Source: Albibeggiatoa sp964388965 (GTDB lineage Bacteria; Pseudomonadota; Gammaproteobacteria; Beggiatoales; Beggiatoaceae). Taken from it: 24,385 nucleotides of DNA. Below are positions 8,738 to 15,468 of this stretch, one piece after another (the first letter of the stretch is position 1; every line of letters begins with the position of its first letter). The stretch spans positions 1 to 24,385 of the forward strand of contig CAYMCP010000055.1 of NCBI GenBank assembly GCA_964388965.1, in the 5' to 3' direction. The translations under genes and the position numbers were made by a program. The notes below the pieces were generated by a model. It saw only the letters and a list, made by a program, of their open reading frames with translations. It made no database searches and had not been told where the DNA came from.

Positions 8738-8773
8738 AAAAAAAAAGAAACCCCTACCAAAAAGTGATAGGGG
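8738..8773 (-). terminator. Intrinsic terminator of a minus-strand transcript
   Basis: Read on the minus strand, CCCCTATCA and TGGTAGGGG form a nine-base-pair stem around loop CTTTT, followed by TTTC and nine T (8746-8738). One pair is U-G and exists only in the minus-strand RNA; the plus-strand RNA would have an A-C mismatch there and lacks the long U tract. The terminator is therefore directional and implies leftward transcription toward the tRNA. Confidence 0.75.
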
Positions 8774-8838
8774 GCTTTAATGGCGAGGGTATTAAAAATC
8801 AAAAAGTTGGGGGCTATGTTCTGAATGGGGAGGGTTAC

Positions 8839-8886
8839 CTACTTAAACTCAGGGTAAGCCAAATTTAGATAGGATTTATAAGTCAC
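8839..8886 (-). CDS. Candidate 15-residue small ORF
   Basis: A GTG start (8886-8884) is preceded by AAGGA at 8899-8895 with eight bases of spacing. The frame encodes MTYKSYLNLAYPEFK and ends with TAG at 8841-8839. It lies inside the candidate minus-strand transcript, and its start overlaps the GTTGGGGG arm of the long stem, so folding could hide the start. No family is recognised. A frame this short is weak evidence alone; the ribosome site and the directional terminator downstream are what support it. Confidence 0.3.
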   Translation of the reverse strand: MTYKSYLNLAYPEFK

Positions 8887-9456
8887 CCCCAACGTCCTTT
8901 TTTCTCTGTGCTATTTCTGGCACACTTCTGAAGCTACTCTTTTCTAATTTTTCTGCAGCGCCTTTCTAAGAAATTCTGTTTTCTGCAAATCCATTGATCA
9001 CAAGTATATACTAATCTGAACGTTTTTGAAGAGCTGAAAACGGTTTTTTCCTTTGATACCATCACAAATATCTTAGATTTAATATTTATTTTAGTATTCC
9101 CATATTTTACCTTAATAACTATTTGATTCTTAGAGTAAAAAAAATAAAACCTAAATATAAATTTACAAGAGTTTTGTTTGTGAATGGATAAAATGAATAC
9201 TTATCTTTGATAGAATCATAATTCTCTTAGAATAAAGCACAAAAATAATTCCTTTATAATTCATAGATTAAGTAACACTACTAAAAAATTATATACTCTA
9301 AGTGAAGTGTAGATTGATTTTGATAATTTACTAAAAATTACATCTTTGTTAAATGCACAATTTTCTTAGATTTAGTATTAATAAACTATTTTGCTTAAAA
9401 TCTATATTTTTTTTAATTTTTTATCATATATTTTATAAAGTTAAACAATAGTATTT

Positions 9457-9496
9457 TACCTAACTATGCTAAATTTTTCTTGCATAATACTAGGTA
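9457..9496. repeat. Imperfect inverted repeat upstream of proA
   Basis: TACCTA (9457-9462) pairs with TAGGTA (9491-9496), and inner TATGC pairs with GCATA, separated by an AT-rich loop. It could be a hairpin or a binding site about 170 bases before proA. No U tract follows, so it is not an obvious terminator. Confidence 0.4.
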
Positions 9497-9662
9497 AATC
9501 ATGTTACTAATTCTTAACTCGGCTTATGTAACATAGAAAAGATTTAGATGTGGAATTTTGAATATTAGCAGATTATGATCTATCAGTTCGGTTTCTAAAG
9601 GACAATAGCAAGGCTTTAACCAGATTGGGACGGCTTGATAAACCTAAATTAAGGAAATTATT

Positions 9663-10919
9663 ATGAATTTACAACAAGAAATGCAACAAATTGGTCAGCA
9701 GGCGCGTGAAGCGTCCACACTACTCGCTCGCGCGACGACAAAAATGAAAAATGTAGCCTTAGAAGCGATGGCAAGCGAGATTGAAAAACAACAAGATGCG
9801 TTGATGGCTGCCAATAAAGTAGATATGGAAAATGCAGAACAACGTGGTTTAAATGCAGCATTATTAGATCGTTTGGCATTGAATGAAGCGCGAATTAGCG
9901 GAATGGTAGAGGGATTGCGTCAAATGATTGCTTTACCCGACCCAATTGGTGCGATTACAGATTTAAATTATCGTCCTAGTGGCATTCAAGTTGGTAAAAT
10001 GCGCGTACCATTAGGTGTTGTTGGTATCATTTACGAGTCACGTCCTAATGTGACCGCAGATGCCGCTGGTTTATGTCTAAAATCCGGTAATGCTGCAATT
10101 TTACGTGGTGGTTCAGAGGCGTTAAATTCCAATCAGGCAATCGCAAAATGTATTCAAACAGGCTTAGAAACCGCAGGCTTACCAAGTACCGCCGTACAAA
10201 TATTTAAAACGACTGATCGAGAAATGGTCAGCGAATTAGTAAAAGCGTCACAATATGTAGATGTGATTATTCCGCGTGGTGGAAAAGGTCTGATTGAACG
10301 GGTTTCTGAGGCGGCGCGTGTTCCTGTCATTAAACATTTGGATGGAATTTGTCACGTTTACATCGATGACGAAGCGGACGCAAGCAAAGCTGTTGCGATT
10401 GCTTTTAATGCTAAAGCGCAACGTTTTGGCACCTGCAATACAATGGAAACTTTATTAATTGCGAAAAGTGTTGCAAGTGAAATTTTACCGCCATTAGCCG
10501 AACAATTCGCAGAAAAAAATGTTGAATTACGTGGTTGCGCCGAGACAATTAAAATTCTTACTAATGCAATTCCCGCAACTAACGAAGATTGGGCAACAGA
10601 ATATTTAGCTCCAATTTTATCTATCCGAGTAGTGGAAAACCTTGACGCAGCAATGCAACATATTCGTCAATATGGTTCAGGTCATACCGAATCTATTGTT
10701 ACTGAAAATTGGACAACAGCACGGCGTTTTTTAACAGAAGTAGATGCAAGTTCAGTAATGCTTAATGCTTCAACACGGTTTGCAGATGGATTTGAATATG
10801 GTTTAGGTGCGGAAATTGGTATTAGTACCGATAAATTTCATGCGCGGGGACCTGTGGGTTTAGAAGGCTTGACCTCTCAAAAATATATTGTTTTAGGTGA
10901 TGGGCATATTCGGAATTAA
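9663..10919 (+). CDS. proA: Glutamate-5-semialdehyde dehydrogenase (gamma-glutamyl phosphate reductase)
   Basis: ProA reduces gamma-glutamyl phosphate to glutamate-5-semialdehyde with NADPH, the second step of proline synthesis, in the cytoplasm. The 418 residues match the usual length. Seen directly are VGIIYESRPNVTADA (120-134), the cofactor-loop region SGNAAILRGG (141-150), IIPRGGKGL (202-210) and the catalytic cysteine C258 in AKAQRFGTCNTMET. The end carries the family HARGPVGLEGLTSQKYI segment. ATG 9663 has AAGGA about eight bases upstream. The partner proB (glutamate 5-kinase) is not adjacent, so the pathway genes are split. Confidence 0.98.
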   Translation: MNLQQEMQQIGQQAREASTLLARATTKMKNVALEAMASEIEKQQDALMAANKVDMENAEQRGLNAALLDRLALNEARISGMVEGLRQMIALPDPIGAITDLNYRPSGIQVGKMRVPLGVVGIIYESRPNVTADAAGLCLKSGNAAILRGGSEALNSNQAIAKCIQTGLETAGLPSTAVQIFKTTDREMVSELVKASQYVDVIIPRGGKGLIERVSEAARVPVIKHLDGICHVYIDDEADASKAVAIAFNAKAQRFGTCNTMETLLIAKSVASEILPPLAEQFAEKNVELRGCAETIKILTNAIPATNEDWATEYLAPILSIRVVENLDAAMQHIRQYGSGHTESIVTENWTTARRFLTEVDASSVMLNASTRFADGFEYGLGAEIGISTDKFHARGPVGLEGLTSQKYIVLGDGHIRN

Positions 10920-10941
10920 CTTTGATTAATATCGAGCTTAA

Positions 10942-10968
10942 ACTCGTGACGATGTAGCGCGTCGTCAC
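10942..10968. repeat. REP-like extragenic palindrome, copy 1
   Basis: Between proA and kdsC, GTGACGA and TCGTCAC (10946-10968 region) form a seven-base-pair hairpin, with looser pairing outside. The 27 bases recur in inverted orientation at 15124-15150 with 24 of 27 identical, and the differences fall in or near the loop. It has no U tract. A short GC-rich dispersed palindrome in spacers of an AT-rich genome fits a REP or MITE-type family. Confidence 0.6.
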
Positions 10969-11024
10969 AATGCTTGAGCCAGCGTCTACCAAACTCGGTG
11001 CACTGTATAAAACGAGGGCATACC

Positions 11025-11567
11025 ATGACAAAAGGTGAACAAATGGATGAAATCATTACAAAAGCAGCGTTAATTCGTCTCGTCATTTTTGATGTAGACG
11101 GTGTACTGACTGATGGCAGCATTTTTATTGGCGATGCAGGTGAAGAATATAAAGCTTTTTTTTCGCGTGATGGTCTTGGTATGACAATGTTGCAGAGATC
11201 GGGTGTGGAAATCGGGATTATTACGGGACGTTGTTCCCAAGTCGTATTACACCGAATGCAATCATTAGGAATTGAGTATATTTTTCAAGGTCAATCGGAC
11301 AAATTACCAGCTTTTCAGCAATTGTGTCAGCAACTAAATCTACAACCACAACAAGTTGCTTATGTTGGTGATGATGTTATAGATTTACCTGTCATGCAAC
11401 AAGTTGGTTTAGCAATCGCAGTCGGCGACGCTCACCCGATCGTCACTAAATACACTCATTGGCAAACGCATTCTACAGGTGGACGTGGTGCTGTACGCGA
11501 AGTTTGCGAATTAATTATGCAGGCTCAAGGTAAATTAGCAGAACAATTAAGTTATTACGGACTGTAA
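11025..11567 (+). CDS. kdsC: 3-deoxy-D-manno-octulosonate 8-phosphate phosphatase
   Basis: KdsC is the HAD-family phosphatase that dephosphorylates KDO-8-phosphate to KDO for the lipopolysaccharide inner core. The small C0-type HAD protein has the nucleophile motif VIFDVDGVLTDG (D23 and D25), motif II IITGR, a conserved lysine in QSDKLPAF and motif IV YVGDDVIDLPVM; STGGRGAVREVCELI near the end is typical of KdsC. The start ATG 11025 has GAGGG six bases upstream. ATG 11043 also has a fair site (AAAGGTG). A longer frame from TTG 10974 is unlikely, because it would start at the edge of the palindromic repeat. Usual neighbours kdsD and lptC are absent. Confidence 0.94.
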   Translation: MTKGEQMDEIITKAALIRLVIFDVDGVLTDGSIFIGDAGEEYKAFFSRDGLGMTMLQRSGVEIGIITGRCSQVVLHRMQSLGIEYIFQGQSDKLPAFQQLCQQLNLQPQQVAYVGDDVIDLPVMQQVGLAIAVGDAHPIVTKYTHWQTHSTGGRGAVREVCELIMQAQGKLAEQLSYYGL

Positions 11568-11634
11568 AATCAGTTTGAAAGCAGTGACTACAGAAATTAC
11601 CTTCTTGTGTCGCATATTTTTTAGGATGGTAATG

Positions 11635-12501
11635 TTAATCATAAATATTTTGCTGATATTTAAAACGCTTATAACTCCATTGATACTGCGTTGGTTGCTG
11701 CATAATGCAACGCTCTATACCTCGATTTAACGCTTGTACAGAAATATTCACATCTTGACTATAAATCTCTGAATCGGCTGGAAAAAAATGAATATGAAAC
11801 CCATTATTTAAGCGTTCGGCAAAAGTAAAGATTACTGGTGCTTGGGTCTTATTGGCAAAACGCGCTACCAATACCATTGTATCAGCAGCTTGATTAAAAA
11901 ATAAAGCCGGTACACCATTGCCACGACTAGGCACTTGATCTGGCAAAATACCGATTAATTGTTGTTTGCGCAACGCTTGATACAACGCTTTAATACCACT
12001 TTTATCCGTTGCCACATAACGCCCACCAGCACGTTGACGCGCATTAAGAATAAATTGATTTAATCCAATTAACTTTGGTGGGCGATATAAGGCTGTGATT
12101 GGATAGTGTACTGATGCGTACAAACCTGCCATCTCCCATGCACCAAAATGTGGCGTAAGTAGGATCACACCTTTACCTTGTTTTAAAGCCTGTTTAAGGC
12201 AATTTTCATTACTCACTCGCTCAACTAAGTGCAATACTTTCTCAGTTCGCCACAGCCACAATGCACCCAATTCAAAAAAGGTTTTACAAGTTTCGATAAT
12301 ACTTTGCTCTATCCATTGTCGTTGTTCAGTAGATGATAATTGCGGAAAACACAATTGAATATTAATGCGTGTAACTGATGTTATGCACCAATTTTGGTGA
12401 TGCGCAATCCACTTACCCAAGTACGTTGCTAATTTATAATGCCAACACAATGGGAAAAAAGCTAATATTCGCAAACAAATTTTAATCAATAACGCACGCA
12501 T
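11635..12501 (-). CDS. Lipid A biosynthesis (LpxL/HtrB-type) lysophospholipid acyltransferase
   Basis: An inner-membrane acyltransferase of the LpxL/LpxM family, which adds secondary acyl chains to lipid A precursors. A hydrophobic N-terminus comes first, then the catalytic H-x4-E motif HFGAWE (H118, E123) within VILLTPHFGAWEMAGLY. After it come ALYRPPK and the GILPDQVPSRGNGVPALFF block. At 288 residues it is slightly short of LpxL (about 306). Which acyl position it serves cannot be told. The start ATG 12501 overlaps the stop of the SPFH gene (TGATG); GTG 12504 would add one residue. It ends facing kdsC with 67 bases between, where I see no convincing terminator. Confidence 0.9.
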   Translation of the reverse strand: MRALLIKICLRILAFFPLCWHYKLATYLGKWIAHHQNWCITSVTRINIQLCFPQLSSTEQRQWIEQSIIETCKTFFELGALWLWRTEKVLHLVERVSNENCLKQALKQGKGVILLTPHFGAWEMAGLYASVHYPITALYRPPKLIGLNQFILNARQRAGGRYVATDKSGIKALYQALRKQQLIGILPDQVPSRGNGVPALFFNQAADTMVLVARFANKTQAPVIFTFAERLNNGFHIHFFPADSEIYSQDVNISVQALNRGIERCIMQQPTQYQWSYKRFKYQQNIYD

Positions 12502-13544
12502 CACTCATCATCAGACTGTGGAGATGATTCAATCGTTTTTTTCTGAAGCACATCTTTAAAAATATCACCCACACCAGCAAGCGAGCCTAAAATTTGTGTT
12601 GCTTCGTAGGGCATTAATACTAATTTTTGATTTTTCGACTGTCCAATTTCTTTCAAAGCCTCAACATATTTTAAACCCAAAAAGTAATTAATTGCTTGTA
12701 CGTCACCCTTAGCAAGTTCTCTGGACAATAATTTAGTGGCTTCAGCTTCGGCGGCAGCGAGTGTTTTGCGTGACTCCGCTTCGTGACGCGCCATTTCAAC
12801 ACCTGACTCTGCACCTAAAATAGCTGATTCTTTCGAGCCTTCTGCTCTTAAAATTTGCGCTTCCTTTTCACCTTCTGCATTTAAAACTAACGCACATTTA
12901 TGACCTTCAGCCTTCTTGATTTCTGCTTCTCGATTACCTTCCGCATCTAAAATTTGCGCACGCCTATTACGTTCAGCGATCATTTGTTGCGCCATTGCGT
13001 CCACTAAATTTTGTGGTGGTCTGATATCCTTAATCTCAACCCTAGTGATCTTAATACCCCAAGGATCAGTTGCATCATCAACCACGCCTAGCAAATCTTT
13101 GTTAATCTTATCTCGATCCGATAGCATATCATCCAAATTCATTGAACCCATTACACTACGAATATTAGTCAAAGTGAGTTGTTTAATTGCCTCATCCAAA
13201 TTATCAATCCGATAAGTCGCTTTTTCTGAATCGGAAACTTTGTAAAACACAACACCATCCACAGAAACCATTGCGTTATCCCTAGTAATGACGCTTTGTT
13301 CTGGAATATCTAACACCTTTTCACGTATGCTGACTTTATTGCTGACATGGTGTAGGAGCGGTATAATAAAATGCGGTCCAGCTTTTAATGTTCCAGCATA
13401 ACGCCCTAAAAATTCTAGGGTGTATTCCATACTTTGCGGCACAAAAACGAGAAAAAATTTAAAAAACATATAGACAGCAAGCACAATAACTATTATGCCG
13501 ATTAGAATAGTTAAAAATAAATTAGATACACCTAAATCTATCAT
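12501..13544 (-). CDS. SPFH/paraslipin family protein (QmcA/stomatin-like)
   Basis: A membrane scaffold of the stomatin/prohibitin/flotillin superfamily, thought to organise inner-membrane microdomains and membrane proteases. One N-terminal TM (about residues 9-31) precedes the SPFH domain (about 33-195), with LKAGPHFIIPLLHHV, REKVLDIPEQSVITRDN and the RVEIKDIRPP block. A charged coiled-coil (about 190-280) follows, built of AEG/E-A-E repeats, and then a tail with LVLMPYEATQILGSLAGV. The arrangement fits QmcA/paraslipins. These often pair with an NfeD protein, but none is present. The start overlaps the glgC stop by one base (TAATG), indicating coupled translation. Confidence 0.92.
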   Translation of the reverse strand: MIDLGVSNLFLTILIGIIVIVLAVYMFFKFFLVFVPQSMEYTLEFLGRYAGTLKAGPHFIIPLLHHVSNKVSIREKVLDIPEQSVITRDNAMVSVDGVVFYKVSDSEKATYRIDNLDEAIKQLTLTNIRSVMGSMNLDDMLSDRDKINKDLLGVVDDATDPWGIKITRVEIKDIRPPQNLVDAMAQQMIAERNRRAQILDAEGNREAEIKKAEGHKCALVLNAEGEKEAQILRAEGSKESAILGAESGVEMARHEAESRKTLAAAEAEATKLLSRELAKGDVQAINYFLGLKYVEALKEIGQSKNQKLVLMPYEATQILGSLAGVGDIFKDVLQKKTIESSPQSDDE

Positions 13545-14812
13545 TATCTTGCGTTATGTGTGTCTTGTCCAAGCATGTCTGGTGTAACCAATACAATACC
13601 CTTTTCAGTCACATAGAAACGTTTTTTATCTTGTTCTACGTCTTCACCAATAACCGTATTTTGCGGAATTTGGCAACCTTTATCGATCACAGCACGTTTA
13701 ATCCGAGAATGACGACCAATATTCACATCAGGCAACACAACAGTATCTTCTAGCCGACAATATGAATTAACTTTAACGTTTGAGAACAACAAGGAACGAC
13801 ACAAATAAGCACCAGAAATTAAACAACCACCTGATACCATTGAATCCACAGCCATACCACGCCGATCATCATCATCAAATACAAATTTTGCAGGGGGTAA
13901 CTGCTCTTGATATGTCCAAATTGGCCACTCTTTATCATATAAATTTAATTCAGGCGTTACCGAGACTAAATCCATATTAGCTTCCCAAAACGCATCGACC
14001 GTACCGACATCACGCCAGTAAGATTGTTGATTTTTACGTTCATCATGGAATAAGTAAGCAAATACTTCACGACTTTCAATTAGTGAAGGAATAATGTCTT
14101 TTCCAAAATCATGACTGGAAGTTTTTGAATGTGAATCAGAATATAATTGCTCGTATAAAAATTCAGCATTAAACACATAAATACCCATTGAAGCGAGTGC
14201 TGTATCTGGTTTATTGGGCATGGGTTTGGGATTATCTGGTTTTTCTTGAAATTCAACTACACGTTGATTATCACCTATTGCCATTACACCAAAACCCTTA
14301 GCTGATTCCAAATCCACTTCTATGCAGCCAACTGTCATATCTGCATTATTTTCAACGTGTTGCGCAATCATTGGTCCATAATCCATCTTATAGATATGGT
14401 CACCTGCTAAAATCAGTATGTGGTCTGGCTTATGACTGCGTAAAATATCCAAATTTTGATACACGGCATCTGCGGTACCTGAGTACCAAGACGTATCATC
14501 TAAACGTTGTTGTGCGGGCAATAATTCAATAAATTCGCCAAATTCACCGCGTAAAAATCCCCAGCCTTTTTGAAGATGTCGGATCAGGGAATGTGATTTA
14601 TATTGAGTCAATACGGAAACGCGCCGAATACCAGAATTAATGCAATTAGACAATGGAAAATCAATAATCCGAAATTTACCACCAAATGGCACACCGGGTT
14701 TTGCACGCCAATCGGTTAAATGTTTTAAGCGTGAACCACGTCCACCAGCTAATACCAATGCTAAAGTGTTACGGGTTAATTTACTGACAAAACGTGAAGA
14801 GTGATCAGCCAT
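13544..14812 (-). CDS. glgC: Glucose-1-phosphate adenylyltransferase
   Basis: GlgC makes ADP-glucose from ATP and glucose-1-phosphate, the committed step of bacterial glycogen synthesis. The 422 residues show the nucleotide loop LAGGRGSRL (21-29), RAKPGVPFGGKFRIIDFPLSN (36-56), the WYSGTADAVYQN block, the catalytic AGDHIYKMDY segment (136-145) and FQEKP. A C-terminal left-handed beta-helix closes the protein. The start at 14812 is chosen because AGGAGG (14825-14820) sits seven bases before it; an upstream in-frame ATG at 14848 has no such site. A TATAAT box at 14864-14859 on the minus strand may be the promoter, though its -35 is weak. Other glg genes are absent; the operon partners are membrane genes. 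Confidence 0.97.
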   Translation of the reverse strand: MADHSSRFVSKLTRNTLALVLAGGRGSRLKHLTDWRAKPGVPFGGKFRIIDFPLSNCINSGIRRVSVLTQYKSHSLIRHLQKGWGFLRGEFGEFIELLPAQQRLDDTSWYSGTADAVYQNLDILRSHKPDHILILAGDHIYKMDYGPMIAQHVENNADMTVGCIEVDLESAKGFGVMAIGDNQRVVEFQEKPDNPKPMPNKPDTALASMGIYVFNAEFLYEQLYSDSHSKTSSHDFGKDIIPSLIESREVFAYLFHDERKNQQSYWRDVGTVDAFWEANMDLVSVTPELNLYDKEWPIWTYQEQLPPAKFVFDDDDRRGMAVDSMVSGGCLISGAYLCRSLLFSNVKVNSYCRLEDTVVLPDVNIGRHSRIKRAVIDKGCQIPQNTVIGEDVEQDKKRFYVTEKGIVLVTPDMLGQDTHNAR

Positions 14813-14954
14813 TGAATATCCTCCTAGAATTGTATTTATTTTATTCACCGACTATAGCATTATACCTTATCTTGAAAATGTTTATCCACGATATTAACAG
14901 CAATTCCAGCAATTCCCATTTTAGAAACTAAACTAAAAGGTATGGGTATTTTCA

Positions 14955-15185
14955 ACAGCAATTCTCATTTTACTGAAAACTCTGAAAAAGTTTGTAAGTC
15001 ATTGATTTTAGGTGGAGCGTATTTGCATAAGTGATTGATTTTATTATAGGTAAAAAAAGTTTTTCGGAGTTCTCAGCATTTTAAATTTCATGAATGTCGT
15101 AGGACGCTGGTGCATCCCACTGGGTGACGACGCGGTGCATCGTTACGAGTCAACTCTCGTCACGAGTCAAAATGAGAATTGCTGT
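14955..15185. repeat. MITE-like element with 17-bp terminal inverted repeats
   Basis: ACAGCAATTCTCATTTT (14955-14971) is repeated exactly in inverted orientation at 15169-15185, bounding 231 bases with no coding capacity. A diverged direct copy of the same 17 bases (15/17) lies just outside at 14906-14922. The interior holds GC-rich palindromic sequence (about 15100-15167), including a copy of the palindrome found before kdsC. Perfect terminal repeats, small size and no gene fit a non-autonomous element. I could not identify a clear target-site duplication. Confidence 0.5.
15124..15150. repeat. REP-like extragenic palindrome, copy 2 (inverted)
   Basis: The reverse complement of this 27-base segment matches 10942-10968 at 24 of 27 positions. 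It lies inside the MITE-like element, next to further inverted words such as CTCGTCACGAG. A related degenerate word (GACGCTGGTGCATC versus GACGCGGTGCATC) is repeated in tandem just before and within it. Confidence 0.6.
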
Positions 15186-15468
15186 GTCCTAAGTATTAAT
15201 ATTTACACCAAGTAAAAACAAGTTTAGAATCAAAGCATGACCGTGCTAAAAGCCCATCAATTCAGATTTAAAGTCAAAAGCGGGGAAAATTGCTCAGTTT
15301 GAGTTGTACCTCGAACGCATTTGATTTGTAAAAAAATTGGGCGATTTCCTCAATTTGGAGACAATATTACCATCGTTTTGATAGGGTTTTGTTTAGTCAT
15401 TAGGTAGTTCATATAAAAATTAGTAATATCACTAACTCATAATTCACAATTCATAAAGGATAATGCCG

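Larger units (their letters stand above)
8738..8995 (-). ncRNA. Candidate minus-strand structured RNA or leader transcript
   Basis: A possible promoter on the minus strand combines TATACT (about 9011-9006) with a TTCAAA-like -35 about 16 bases upstream. The expected transcript runs leftward to the intrinsic terminator at 8773-8738, roughly 250 bases. Inside it GTTGGGGG (8893-8886) is perfectly complementary to CCCCCAAC (8813-8806), which is followed by a U-rich run and so may act as an earlier terminator. TTACC and GGTAA can form an inner hairpin. A 15-codon ORF with a good ribosome site lies in the enclosed loop, its start touching the long stem. I do not recognise a known RNA family. Confidence 0.4.
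8631..9662. other. Long AT-rich intergenic region between tRNA-Arg and proA
   Basis: There is no reading frame of ordinary gene size in about 1 kb. The left third (8738-9020) has the marks of a minus-strand transcription unit, listed separately. The right part (about 9060-9660) is very AT-rich and contains an imperfect inverted repeat at 9457-9496. The proA ribosome site AAGGA (about 9651-9655) lies at its end. I see no transposase fragment. Confidence 0.7.
14849..15468. other. Intergenic region between glgC and the secreted vWA/lectin gene
   Basis: About 620 bases without a long frame. It starts with the likely glgC promoter, then an ACAGCAATTC-rich segment and the MITE-like element at 14955-15185. 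The remaining 280 bases lead into the ribosome site AAAGGA (15455-15460) of the next gene; I see nothing recognisable there beyond AT-rich spacer. Confidence 0.65.

Noticed and set aside
10974..11024. Longer kdsC from TTG 10974
   Set aside because: The extra residues are encoded at the edge of the palindromic repeat, and ATG 11025 has GAGGG at good distance.
11568..11634. Bidirectional terminator between kdsC and the acyltransferase gene
   Set aside because: Only a six-base ATTACC/GGTAAT pair with a 26-base loop is present, without a proper T tract on either side.
12916..13215. 99-codon plus-strand frame
   Set aside because: It is antisense to the SPFH coiled-coil and domain, with no ribosome site; a shadow of the real gene.
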